The position numbers were made by a program, and so were the translations under genes. From Centroberyx gerrardi (taxonomy: Eukaryota > Chordata > Actinopteri > Beryciformes > Berycidae), in the NCBI RefSeq assembly GCF_048128805.1, contig NC_136019.1, positions 11,828,905-11,892,904 of the forward strand: a stretch of DNA of 64,000 nucleotides. The letters are read 5' to 3'. The notes below the pieces were generated by a model that worked only from the letters and a program-made list of their open reading frames with translations, was not told the origin of the DNA and searched no databases. This document shows positions 11,144 through 24,019 of this stretch, one piece after another (position 1 is the first letter of the stretch; each line of letters opens with the position of its first letter).

Positions 11144-12599
11144 TATGTGGCTGTTTTGTGAAATGGGAGCTCTCTATCAACGTTTTGTCGTTAATGTATA
11201 GTTATGCTGGGGTTATTGCAGTATTTGGAGCGCTGCGTGATGTCAGCGGAGGCCTATTGCTTTTATGCGAAGTCGTGTCCCTGCAGTCGTGTCATTTTCC
11301 TGAGTCGTGTCTTTGAGCAAAGCGCCGAGCCCTCCAGCTGCTCCAGTGGTAACAGACTGGTTGTACTGGGAAGCTCCTAGTGTGAATGTGTATAACTGTA
11401 TGAATGTGAAGCAGGCCAGTGCTGAGGAAGAACACACACAAGCAAACTCTATCTCTAGATAAATCAGGTTAAAAAATGAAAAGTGAAAAACGGCAGTCGC
11501 AAGACATGAGAACTGAGTCTCCACTTTCCTTTGAATTAATTACATAACACAACTAAATAAAAGGGGAGAAGTTTCTTTGGGTGTTTTTTCAAATCGGCTC
11601 CCTTGACCCTAATCCCCTGCTCCAACACTGCATCCCACAAATCTTTCCATAGTAACTCATCCACTGCTACCTGCCAGGTCCCATCCACCTCAGTCCTGGG
11701 AGGAGGAGGAGGGGGGGGGGATTAGATCTGAGGTGAATTTCTCAGAGGAGAACACCATGCCCAACTATGCATGTTGCAGGGGAGCAGATCGGTCCGGATG
11801 ATCTGATTAACAGTGTGAAAACTCACCTTATCTGCGATGACTTGAAACCTCCATACAAAGAGAGAGACACCGAGGGAGAGGGAGAGGGAGAGAAGTGAAG
11901 ATGGCGTGATTAAGAAGGAGATGAACTTGTCACGTATGTGCGTTGTCTGCCAACAAGTCAGAGCAACGATTTTTCAGTTCTTCAAGTGAACTGTCAGCAC
12001 AAAATGTTTTAAATTATATGCATGAGAGTAACTAAATGTGGTTTAACAGTTTGACTTATTGGCAAAGTCTTGGCATTTGTCTTATATTGAGAGATGTCTA
12101 AAAGCAAATATGCACATATTATGCAAACGATATGCAAATTATAAACAAACCTTTAAAACAAATGTCAACCTCACTCTTTCAGATGCTACATCTTTACCCA
12201 ACCTTAAACATTTCCTATGATGGTTGTGTATAGAAAGTAGTCAACCTATGACAGACCTCTCTAGTTTAAACTAATAAACCGCCTTACTTTCCCCTGGACC
12301 CCCTACAATGGGGTTGGCCCATGTTTGAGAGACACCACTTTATTCTTATGCTGGTACAAGCCATAACCCACAGTAGAGTACAGTATTTCCACTAGCCCCT
12401 TGGCCTGTATTGCTATCCCATATTTTCTACACCATGTTGTATAGCATGTTATGAATGCAAGGTGGGCTGAGGTTGGGGGGCATTGTGGAGATATATGGGG
12501 GCTCCCGGTGAGCGTTGCAGGGGCTGGTGTCGGTGTGTCTCCGAGTCCCTGATGTTTATCTGGAGATACTCTGGAGTCTGATCACGGACACTCCTGCTT

Positions 12600-12745
12600 C
12601 CATCACCACCTGCTCGCACAAATCCAAATAATTACCCGGGCGCTAATGTGGGTGGTGGTCCTTATCTGCAGCCAATCGCAATGAAGCATAATGGAATCAC
12701 TGCCATTGCTCATGGCATTGCTCATTTCTTCCAGATAAAGAGGGA
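12600..12745. promoter_or_regulatory. Candidate conserved noncoding block
   Basis: Unique sequence with AATAATTAC, CTTATCTGC, CCAATCGC and a local direct repeat of CATTGCTCATGGCATTGCTCAT. The mix of homeodomain-, GATA- and CCAAT-like words resembles vertebrate enhancers. Low confidence without alignment. Confidence 0.22.
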
Positions 12746-14070
12746 GGGGGGCTCATTAAGGGAATGAGATAAATGATATGGCTGCTAAAAAATTCCAAAG
12801 TGTTGATTCAAAACAAATGCAAAAACTGTATTGAATGTTCTTTGCCAGCTACTGCATTTAATGCCATAAAAAAATCATTTATACACTTAAATTACTCGGT
12901 AATGGCAGAACTTTATAACTATTCACACTTAATGGATAAAAAAATAGTTCTATCACTTCACTATCTTCTTCTTCTTCTAATGTCAGACAAGTGGAACTAT
13001 CTTTTCGTGCAGCTGCACAGGCCTGACGTGACAAGTTGGCCAGTCATAGATCTCAAAGCCTAAATAAACTACTGATTGACGCAGACAAATTGGCTTGCCT
13101 TGTCGGAAAAAGCGTGGCAACATCATCATCCCTCACTGTAGTCTTGTTTGACAGGGCAAAAGTAGTGGTGAAAGGGCCTGTAAATGGCTCTATCGCTGGG
13201 ATAGACTTCCTTTTGAGTGACAAGTACTGATTTCAAAGATAGAGCGTGATATATAGCAACACACCCATTGTTTTCCCTGCTTCTTGCTTCCCTCTAAATT
13301 TCCTTACAGGTCGCAGAATTAGTCACACAAACCGCTGGAGGGAATTTCAGATTTTAGATTTAATTTATTTAGCCTCTTACAGGAATTTGCATGTAAGAGC
13401 ATTGAGTCAGACATTTACAGACATTTCACAAAGATGACATTGGAGACATCAAAGAAAATACATAAACTACACACTACAGTTGCATGGCCTTAGTTTGACA
13501 GATTGACAGCAGGCTGGCTTGGCTCTGGTAGATCTGGTCCGTCCTGCTCCATGAGGACTCTGGGTATCTCTCCGCCTGTTAAAATCCTGCTCCGCCCACA
13601 GCTGTTAATGCCCAGCATGGCAGCCATACAACCAGGCAAGACTCCCTGGGTCTCAACAATTTCGACCCTTCCCTAAAACACAGGGGAAACATTTGGGGAT
13701 TACGACGTTAGTTTTTCAGAGTCAATCACCTAGAAAATAGAGCCCTCAATGGTTGCCCCGACCAATATACGGCCACTTAGGCACAGAGAGCCGGCCAAAG
13801 AGCACACTCAGGTGGAAGCAATACAGACATGCTGGGAGTTGAGAGAGTGGATTAAAACTCACCCACGGATAAAAAATGCGGAGCAACCTTTCTCACGTTT
13901 CCAGGTCTGCTCACAATAGCTGTCAGATTGGCATGAGTCGATTGTTGCTTCTGTGTGCAGCAGCAAAACACCAAAGCGCTAGTGGGTGACTTGCCTTTTA
14001 TTGTTTTCATTGTGCCGAGGCATAATTTCGTCACATTTTGATGTAGAAAATGATGAGATTTACTCCACAC
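12746..14070. other. Intergenic DNA, no gene recognised
   Basis: Several open frames of 60-96 codons occur but none shows a domain, signal peptide or splice-bounded exon that I recognise. A moderately G+C-rich patch near 13500-13650 is unexplained. Confidence 0.35.
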
Positions 14071-14079
14071 TTCACAGAT

Positions 14080-14200
14080 TCCAGACCCGTAATGCTTTTG
14101 AGTCGACTTATAAAGTTTGCGTGCAATTACACATGCAAAGTTTTATCTGCCGCCGTGATTTGCACAGCTGTGAATTATTCATTAGATTGAAATCCCCTGA
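14080..14200. promoter_or_regulatory. Candidate conserved noncoding block
   Basis: Contains CGTAATGC, TTTATAAAG-like (antisense CTTATAAAG), GTGCAATTACACATGCAAAG and TTTATCTGCC, followed by TTATTCATTAGATTG. Octamer-like (ATGCAAA), homeodomain and caudal-type (TTTAT) words fall within 120 bp of unique sequence. No coding potential is convincing. Confidence 0.28.
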
Positions 14201-17200
14201 GCATGTGTCTAGTGCAAACTCAAAAAAAGCATTTCACATTTGTATAGATACTGCCAAGTCATGGCATTGCACATATTAAGATGGATGGCAACTACTGTTC
14301 ATCAGTGTTCAGCAGAATTTATTCAGAGGATGATTGAGGACATGAATGCACATTGCTCCAAAATCCATTGAATACAGTGATTTTTTAATGTGTGGCTGCA
14401 GTTTGAGCAGCTTCAGTAGGATAACCCATACATCATGATGAAATGCACTTAGCGGATTTCTAATGAAGATTAGCATTGTTTTATTGTTGTTATCACACAC
14501 CTCTACTCACACCCCTATACACTACTTAAATTGGGGAATGTGCTGCATTCTGACTCCCACACTTCACTGCAGCCCATTCAATAAACATTCATGTGCATGG
14601 CAAAATCTGATTATGTGGGGCAATTTACTCCTAAACCAGTGGAATTTCACAGTGAGATCATAGACTCGGCATGTTGGAATTCCTTAGTTTGATATCCAAC
14701 CATTTATGTTGTCCTATGCTATGAAAACATGGCTGGGAGGTAAAATGACATTGAAACACAAAAACACGTCATGTCAAACACTGGTTTTACATGGTGTGCT
14801 TGTGTTGCAAAACATCCTGTTCCATAGACATGTGATCAAAATTATTTCTCAATCATCCTCTGACTCAAGTTTGAGACATCTGCCTGAAAAAGCTCCAATT
14901 TTTTTAAATGCCTCAGCATTTATGTTTCTTGATAATAAATAGTTAGACTTAGAAACAAGACGCCTGCAGTATAAGACAAAAGCTTGAAAGGGTAAATAAT
15001 TTCACAAACATTTTATATTCTAACTTCATATTGACCTTATACTGAGTTTTGCCCTTACTATCTTGATGTCCAAAGACACGATCACAATTTATTTTTGGAG
15101 TGCTGTTTATTTAAGAAAAGAGGAAGTCGTTAAAAGAATTTCACACCTTATTACCCTAAGCTTGTTCCTGGTAATTCTGCCTGTGCCACAGAGCTATCGT
15201 ATTGCAGAAAGTCAGGTAAATCCACCTACGGATTAACAACAAAAACTCTGCTGTTGTCAAAATCTGTTCATTCCCAGCTTCATTTCATTGGTTGAAACAC
15301 TTTACCTGCCTATGCAGATGTCAAAGTCAAGCCAAAGCTCACTATTGAAAGCATTCATTGATATACATAAAGGTAATCTTTCATAGAACAACACCTATTG
15401 CATTCTTGGAAAAGTATTTATATGTTCTGAGATTGAGGAAACACTGTACAGTTTGACTTGAGGTGAAATTATCCTTTGATGCATTGCAGCAAAATGGCCA
15501 TGCTTGATGCTAAGGACACACACCATATAGTAAATCAAGTCAGCCTCCTCTACAAAAAGACATGTGGGCCTATTTATTACTGTCATCTCACCATGTCTCA
15601 TTCCTTTGTTGCACAGCAGACGGTGGATGCTTGTAAAACAATATTATAGGATTGCTGGAAACTTCGATTTGGTCTTTTTTTTTTTTTTTTTTTTTTACCT
15701 CCGGGTGTGTTTAATTCACCAGTCAGCTAGGTGTGAATTTGATGTTTGTTAATATTCTCACATGAAATGCCTTCAAGTGCCAGTCATCAGAAATCATGCA
15801 AAGTCATAAGTATAAAATCTTAAATTCATCTAATGAACTACTTGCCACCTATTATTATCATTAAACTACTGATTGAAGTTTGAAATTGAATTGATTTAAT
15901 TGAAATGTAGTTATTAACTTAATAATAAATACCAGGATGCACAAGCAATAGAGTTTGAGATCTAACCTAAACCATTCGCATTATCAAACCAGCCAATAAA
16001 TGTTTAATGAACCACTTGAAAATTGTTGAAAATCAGTTATTAGAGTATTGATAAAAATATAATTTTGGCAAATATACTGTTACATCTAAACTGTAAATAA
16101 AATATAGTTGCTAATAATAAAATAACTGACTGGAAACCTATCATAAATCTTTTGCTTGCCATTTTTGATGTGGTTTGTGAGAGCAAAAACACGAGACGCA
16201 GCAAGAGCCTCCGTTTACTGTAAGCGCTGGAAGTTTGCTTTAACATTCCCTAATGAAAGGTATCAGTGTATGGATCTGAAAGTTAGACACACAAATAAAC
16301 TGTAGCGCTTACCAGCAGTGTGCCATTACCTGAAAATTCACCTGCATTTTTCTCAGTGGGCAACCTCTAACAAATAGGTGTTTCCTTCAGCAAAATGAGA
16401 CTTTGATGTTTTCCCCTGTTGTGCTCTGCTTTTGTTACAGGTGAACAGCCCATCTTTTTTTCTGTGCTAGCGGGGTAGCGAGGTTTCAGAGGCTTTTCAA
16501 ACCACTGTTTTCATGGTTAAAGCTTTCATCTCATTTAGTGGATGAGGAAGTGTCATGCTGCTGTGGAGTGGTGTGTTGTTTTGTTGTGAGGGGCAGTCTC
16601 AGCTTGCCTTCCTCATTGGGGGGTTAAAGCACCCTGCTTGCTTTAGGAAACCAGGTTGTCCTTAATAAGACAAAGTCCAGGCATTGATTCGACAAAACAG
16701 CATATGGACTTAGATGTTGCAGCACAAGCAAAACACAGCTGGGGTAAAAACAATTCTCCCTTCAGGAGGTAGCCTTCCCTTTGGGGACTCCTGCACCCCC
16801 TGCGTACCTGAGAGGATCAAAGCCATGTCTTGAGGGAAAGGGAGACAAATTTGTCAGATTTCAGGATGAAAACTAAATCCTCCTACTCAGTGGGAAAAGA
16901 GGAAATGTGCATTAGCGGAATTACAACAGTCGCTCGCAATGGCATCAGATATTGGCATTTTTGATCATTTCAACTGATTCCTTTGCTTGGTCAAAGTAGA
17001 TGACAGATAGAAGAAGTAACACATCCTTTGCTGAGATTCATATAGTCGTGTTACTTGTTTTCACAACCTTTCTTTAAATTAGATTTCATTGTGTTCATAG
17101 ATGAAGTATGTAAACGGTGATGAACTGCACATCATTTGCACCAAGGCGTGTGATTAAAACAAACACTTGTAAAAAAAAAAAAAGAAAAAGAGAAAAAAGA

Positions 17201-20200
17201 AAGGCCACTATGAGGTTAATCACTTGTCAAAGAGTTCATTATTATAGGAGAGGGCAGGGTCTGACGAGAATCGCACAAAAGAAACACAACGGAGGCTCTT
17301 TAGTTTCAATGAGCCACTCCGACGGTGCTAGGGTGACATCACAGGTCCTCTAAGCTGCCCTTTGTGTGCCTTCCTCGTACGCCTCGGCTCTGGGGCCGCC
17401 CCCCTCGTTCTCACCAGCAGGCTGTTTTCTCGTCCTCTCATTAAGCTCTGATCCCAAAATTAGAAGCCCCTCCAAACATCCCCACCTGACCCTGCTGTGA
17501 CCCCGGTCAAGTCGAGGAAAAGACAGCGATGTTTTGTTGACAGTGACGTCAATGTGGACAGTTATTAGACTTATTAAACCCACTGGGGCCCAAAATAAAT
17601 AAGTAACTTAACGTAATCATCATAATAATAATAATAAAAAAAACACAGTGGCGATTAGGCTAGTTGTTTGAATGTTTGCAGATGACGCTTGCCTTTTCGC
17701 AATTATCAAGAAAATGTCAGTAACTTTATAGTCTTGAAACCTGACCCATAAACACTTTTGACAGTCAGTGAAACCATTTCAGCCACTCAAGCCATCCTTC
17801 AAACCAAAACCAAACTGGCTAAAGGAGAATCAAGATCCAGCTCGAATAGAAATGTAACCTGTTAGTCATCGGAACACAAAGCCTTGATACGTACCACAAG
17901 CTAGTTTGTAAGGAAACACTGGTGAATGTTAAAAGCCCCGTGGCTTAATCCTCCCTCAACATGATGTTGATCTGTGACAACCTCAGCACACACCTCCTGT
18001 CATACCAGCAGTACAATACCTGGGTGATTTCCCATCTTTCACAATCTGATCTGTGGAGTTCACGTGTGACAGTGGTGTTTACGTGTTTTGAATTGTATGT
18101 GCTAATTCATTTACTTCTGATCGTGATCACCTTGCTAGATAACACGGGTTTGCACTTATGTTTTTTTTTTAACAACAATTTATTGAGATAAATGCACATA
18201 TAAATACACTGGGTTTTTTGGTTTTCTCCCCTTATTCCCTCAACTCTTATAGAACAACCCAAACCATCCTTATCTCTTCTTGCACTTAAGTTTTATGGTG
18301 AAAAAAATAGTTTGTACTGTGTTAGAATAAGTAGTGCTGGATTGATTTCATGGACACTATGTTCCAAAGACTCACCAGTGCCCATCATCTAAGCTTTATA
18401 GGCTTTTTAAACAGTTTTATAACTTCAGATAAGGCGGTGTTCTTTCTCACACTCTCCAAAGCTTCATGAAGAGGATCTCTATCAAAAAGTGAACGATGGA
18501 AATGATAAGCAGTGTTTGTGATTCAGGGCGTCATGATCAGATAAATGCACTAAAGCCTGTGAACTTAAGGTTGCAGTTCTTAAAATCTAATGCCCGCATT
18601 GATGTTGGGGCTTCAGTTGTACAATTATACAACATCTAAACTGATAAAAGATCCTATTTATCTTCAGTCTTGGAGAAGGGAAGGAGTAAGATCTTCAAAA
18701 AGCTCCCCCAAAGACCCAGGGCTCCCTCATTTGGAAATGTTTTTGAAAATCATGCTTTGTTCACACCTGTGGTCAACGCTTTATTTTGTGTTTTTTCCTT
18801 TATCTGGGGGAGATCTGCATGCAGCCAGCATTTTGCAGTCCATAGTTCTGAATAGACTGTAGTGTGTATTGTTATCTGCTCCTCTGTCTCTGTACCTGAC
18901 TGGCTATGGTTCCCCAGCGGCTTTGAACCACATCCAGGTGTCAGTCCCTGTAGATGCTTGTTGCCATGGTTTGGTGCCAACAGCGCTAAAGTGTAGGAAG
19001 CAAATCTGACTTGAATTGCACTACTTTAACTTTAACTGATGTCGTGCCATAAAGTGAAAAACGCCTATTCCTGAAAGCTTAAAAAATGGTAAGAGACTAT
19101 TTCAGAAGTCAGCTTGAATATCACAAATTATCATGCTTTGTCCTTGAGTATTTTAAGAGTTATTAGTATAATAAAATAGCCAGCTGATTGTTAATGTTAA
19201 TAACTCATTAGTAAAATTCATGAAAGAACAGTCAATCCTCTGCATTATCAACATGACTTAAACCCCTAACAATCACCTCAAACACGAATGGCCACCTCCT
19301 TTAATTTGTGGCAAAAGACACAAAATTAAAAGAATTCAAATGTGATACTCCTATGATCTCGTACAGTTCAGTGAGTATTTGTAAACATGAACGTTTTCTC
19401 TCTCATCTATAAAGTAGGAAAGGACAGATGGGTCACTGCATGGTGCATGAGTGTAGATTGGAACCAAGCTGGAGAAATTTCAGCACGGCTTAATGGTTCT
19501 TACCTCATGTTTCACTGCTAATAAATCCATTATCGCTCTGTGTTCATTCACCGGCGGTGCATTCATTACCACACTAAAACCTCTGCTAAAGGAAATGTTT
19601 TAGCACAGAAATGTACACTTGAACTGGGACCAGAATATTTGCAACATTGTAACTATTTTTTTCGAGCACACTTTTTTACTATTAAGGGATCAAATATGAA
19701 AAGAATGCCCTGTTGAACGCTTTTATGTTGGTCACTTCGAAACAACATGTTCTTTGTATTGTAGAAACCCAACCTTGAGTTGCTGCATTGACAGTGAATT
19801 GAAGAATGAATTTGTGGACTACAATTTGTTTTAGTTTTATCATCCAAATGAGATTTATTTCATTGCAGAGCTAATAACTGTGAACCCAAAAATGCACTTC
19901 TATCACTGAGTCCTCAAAGTCGATCTTTCATTCACTGACATACTGCATGCCTCTTGATGACATCATCAGGTGAGTCGTGGCTCTCGTGTCTTGCTCCGGG
20001 AGAAACTTCATGTTCATATTTAAATACTAAACTGTCCAAAATATCACCAATAACATGTTGTTTTAAAGGTGACGTTTTCCTTTAGCAATCAACCCTGATT
20101 CTAAACCATGGGGATTCCTTAAGCAGAAAAGCTGAGCCAGCACAGTCTCACATCAGCGCAGTTCCAGTGTTTAAAGATCTCTTCAGCTGGCATACAGTAA

Positions 20201-21860
20201 ATGAAATAGCTTCAGAAATGTTTCACATTGCCATTCCCAGGGGCTACGAGATTGTTTCATCAGAGCCAGTGAAGTATGACTTAGATTTCAGCATATGTGC
20301 TTTTCCTCAGACATTTGGGCCTCCGCTTAGCTACATGCCAAGCCAGGTCAAATATGAATCAGGTAATGAACAAGGAGCAGGTAAAACAAACAGCATGAGG
20401 TAGAAACAAAGACAGCATTGTGCTCTTCCTGTCCAACTGTAACAGATTTATCACGGATCAGTGGAACCGACAGTTTTCATGTGAAGCATGATGACTTGCT
20501 TGATGACTTCCCTGGTATGCTAGGGGCAAAGAATGAATGACAGTAGGGCTGGATAGACAGGTATTTTAAGGTGAACACAATCTTTCAGCAAAGAGGTTTA
20601 AATGCAATTCTGGTTCTGATGCTTTTTTGGAAATTCAGGAAAATGTATCCTTCCAAAAGTGATTAATCTTGTATAAAAAATGTGGATGCCCCTTTTGCAT
20701 ACACAAAATAAAACACACTCTTTGATGCAGAAATTGAGATAATCTAAAATATATATTTCAATAACATATATACTTAGAATATACATATTTTCAGCAAAAG
20801 AGCAAGCATACAGACTCACTGAAAAATGCTCCCACTTCTCTGACAGTGTTGTGTTTCCTCTAATCTGCGTAGCAACTCATGTCTGATTTGTTTGCAGATA
20901 CCAGTCGCTATCAGAGACAATGTTTAACAATTTCCAAGCTGTTATTGTCTGTTACTGAAAGCCTGGAGTATTTTCCCATAACACCCTGGCAGAGATGCAC
21001 AGCACTGATGTCTCTCCCTCTGCTCTGAGCCCATCTGATAGCACCTTTACCTTTCTCTCTCTGCTCCACCTCCCCCTCTCCTTGTCTGTCGTTTTGTTCT
21101 CAACGGTCTCCTGCTCTTCTGGCACGGCTGTTGCAATCTAGAAATGTTTAAGATTGTTCCAGTGTGGCTGCCTATTGCAACCTTGATACAGTAAACTATC
21201 GTGGATCTGTGGTAAGTCTAGGATTGTAAAGAGAGAGCATGCATAGTCAGCACATAATGAGATAACTTCTTTTGTAAGTTTTATAATACACGGTCACAGG
21301 TGCTGCTTCCAAACTGACAATCACTAAAGACCTCAATGTTGTCAGATTTGTCTCGCGCTCCAAAATGTACCGCCATTTTTTCATTTTCTGCACAGTTGAC
21401 ATCAGATTTACAGGTTTCAAATCTGATCCTAAAGGCATGTGAAGACCATGACAGCTGGAGAAAATCTCTTAAGCAAATAGAAACTCACCCGAAATCCTCT
21501 CCCATTGGAGTGATGAGATTTCCTTTCACTCGAGGCCCAGTAAACAACACTTTGGAGGTCTGTCTGTTTGTCTGTTTGTACATGAGAAAGGTGAGGAGAG
21601 AGCAGCTCTGTTTCAGGAGTTGCCTTTTGTGATGTGTATTGGGTGAGTTTGAGAGTTTGAGTGACAGGTCAAAGTGTTGTAAATGGTCATCAAAATAGAC
21701 TAATAAACCTAATAGCTCCTCTTAAATCCCTTTTTACCCTGTCATTATACATTACTTTTGACCACATACATTGAACCCTAGCCGGAAAAAGCCCTACTTC
21801 TTCACTGAACACACATCTTCATAACCTTGAAAATAATTCCTACCTAGCCGTCACCTGTGA
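14201..21860. other. Intergenic DNA between fabp2 and dmrta1
   Basis: About 7.6 kb with no recognisable exon or RNA gene. It contains a T22 run (15675-15696), an AAT tract near 17615-17640 and scattered short palindromes. None of the open frames on either strand carries a recognised domain. Confidence 0.4.
15675..15696. repeat. Poly-T homopolymer, 22 bp
   Basis: Uninterrupted T run. It could be the A-tail of a minus-strand retroposon, but no retroposon body is recognised upstream or downstream. Confidence 0.9.
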
Positions 21861-21864
21861 CATG

Positions 21865-22020
21865 TTCACTCAAGCCTCGGCGGCCACTGTCAGCCAGGGA
21901 TTTTAAAGTGCTTATTCATATTTACAAAGCGCTAAAAGAGGACTCTTCCCTCACACTGCGTCTATCATTAGCACGTCCATTTCCCGGTTAATGCCTTCTT
22001 TAGCGCTCTGTCAAGTGTCA
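21865..22020. promoter_or_regulatory. Candidate conserved noncoding block
   Basis: A unique stretch with AGCGCT twice (CAAAGCGCTAAAAG and TTTAGCGCTCTG), TTATTCATATTTAC, TATCATTAGCAC and CGGTTAATGCC. The repeated AGCGCTAAA word in opposite orientation and the absence of a frame suggest a regulatory rather than coding role. Confidence 0.22.
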
Positions 22021-22332
22021 CATTTGATGAAAAAACACACACTTAGAAACCCGACTCTTCAAATCCTTCGCAGGGGTTTTTTGCTCATCTGCCACTAAGT
22101 TATGCATTGTTAAGCTGCAAAGCTCTCCTTGTAAGTGTATCGTTAAACAAAGAGGCTTCTCTGACGGGAAACAAATAGAGAGTGTAGCCGGGGTGAGAGC
22201 AGAGCGGGCGACTCGCAGGTTCAATCCTAACCTGTTTAGACAGCGCAGTTTGCATTCACTGGCACCTGACCAGAACCTTTCAAGCTACTAATGTTCCCTA
22301 TCCCACAGACACACAGGCACATCATCAGCACG

Positions 22333-22357
22333 ACACACACACACACACACACACACA
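22333..22357. repeat. (CA)n microsatellite
   Basis: CA dinucleotide run, followed after a few bases by further imperfect CA units up to about 22380. Confidence 0.95.
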
Positions 22358-22485
22358 TGCATGCACACACGCACACACACAGAACCGATACGGACTCACA
22401 CCACTAGAGAAGTGAGCATACATTTTCTCATAGATGCAAATGATAAAATGTGTTGATGCAGATGTAATATGCATGATTCAATTGT

Positions 22486-22487
<2 letters not shown>

Positions 22488-22525
<38 letters not shown>

Positions 22526-22537
22526 ACACACACACAC
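22488..22537. repeat. (CA)n microsatellite, interrupted
   Basis: CA run interrupted by one GAGA unit near 22522. Confidence 0.95.
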
Positions 22538-22981
22538 TTTGCTGTCTTTGGCCCGCCATTGTTCCCTGGCACTGAGGCATTGCCGGGCTAAGTAAGGGGC
22601 CCTGATGGATACCTACCAGGCGCAGACCACCAATAAAGGTGTGAGAGGAGGAGGAAAGAAGTCAGAGATAGCGAATGGAGGAATATTGAATAGGGGGCAA
22701 GAAGATGACAAGAGATAGCAGAATATAGAGAGTCCCAAGGAGAGGCGAGGAATTGGAACAAAATCTATTGTCCCGTGTATTCAAACGCACAGGTGTGTGC
22801 ACCAGTGGAATATGGACGCTTCCCTCCCTCTCTCCTCTCTGCTGAATTTTCATCCATTCATATGCCTAAAAGAAGAATGGAATAGCATTATCGTTATTTG
22901 TCAACCAGATCTGAAGTTCCCTAGTATCCTAAGTAACATTATTTCTTTTAATTTTGTGCCATGAATCATTTTGAAAGACTA

Positions 22982-23310
22982 TACACTACCAGTTCTTTAT
23001 TTTTACACATTTTAGAATAATAGCATAGACATCAAAACTATGAAATTACACAAATGGAATTATGCAGTGACCAAAAAAGTGTTAAACAAATCAAAACTAT
23101 CTTATATTTTAGATTCTTAATTAGATTCTTATTCTTCCTTGATGGAAAGGCAAAGGCTTTGGAAAGAAATTCATACATAGACATCAACTTCATTATTTAT
23201 ATTTGTCTAAGAAACACAAACATTTAAGCATAAGCCTTTAGATCAACATGGCTTTAAGATAATGAAAAACATAGTACATTCAGTCAGGCGTGTCCAAACT
23301 TTTGACTGGT
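22982..23310. mobile_element. Tc1/mariner-type MITE, left end damaged
   Basis: The right end reads GTGTCCAAACTTTTGACTGG followed by TA, the terminus of a very common fish Tc1/mariner MITE. The interior words TAGCATAGACATCAAAACTA, ACAAATGGAATTATG and AGATCAACATGGCTTTAAG are also typical of it. The left end retains TACACTACCAGT but then jumps into interior sequence, so most of the left inverted repeat is deleted. No transposase frame remains. TA is the expected target duplication. Confidence 0.85.
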
Positions 23311-23985
23311 AAAAAAAACTCTGCAATTACATTTCAATGCAAAGTGTTGCACCTCAATACTAACTAACAGTCTGACCTCCACTAGAAAGTTGTGTGAATG
23401 TTTCCGTAGGTTGCCGGCAAACTTACGCTGCAGGCGTTATAAACAGAGACACCAAGTCTAATAGCACAGCGGCACTCAGCCTCCCTTATAGCGCAAAAAT
23501 ACAAACAGAGGAAACCATCTTAAAAGCTCTAGCAAAGTGAAGTGCCTCGTTGAGCTCCACTGTGGCCACACATGTCACATGGAACACAACTCAGCTCACT
23601 CAGCGGCTTTTGCATAGAGCTACAATATAAAAAACTGTCAGTGTCATAAAAGCACAAAGGTGGAGAAGCACTTACATTCATATACAGGGAAAGGTAACAT
23701 TACTGAACGTCAGAGCTACACTTTATCACAACCCAAAGAACCCGATGGCCGTCATTGGTGGCCGTTCACCCTGTCGGCAGGCTGAAGTGGAGGCTACTGT
23801 GTGGCACTTGAATGACAAGGGCGCGCAGTATAATTGATGAGAAAGCAAACACACAAAGGCCGAGACCCTTCACGTGTTGAAAGAGAGGGTAATTTGCAGT
23901 AATTCGAGTGCTGTTTCGGAACAATGCCGCGGTCTTGAAACTTAACGCATGTTATGAGCGTCGAAATGTTTCCATGTCAAAGTCG

Positions 23986-23997
23986 TGTCACGTGACA
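23986..23997. promoter_or_regulatory. Palindromic E-box TGTCACGTGACA
   Basis: A perfect 12-bp palindrome around CACGTG, a high-affinity USF/TFE-type bHLH-zip site. It lies about 3.2 kb upstream of dmrta1, in a CpG-containing unique stretch (23820-24020) that also has GGTAATTTGCAGTAATTCG. The same core GTCACGTGAC is found again at 30708-30717. Confidence 0.4.
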
Positions 23998-24019
23998 ATT
24001 TCCTCAGCGTCCGTGATTC

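Noticed and set aside
22333..22537. Regularly spaced repeat units that might suggest a CRISPR-like array
   Set aside because: They are plain CA microsatellites in a vertebrate genome; there are no spacers or conserved repeats.
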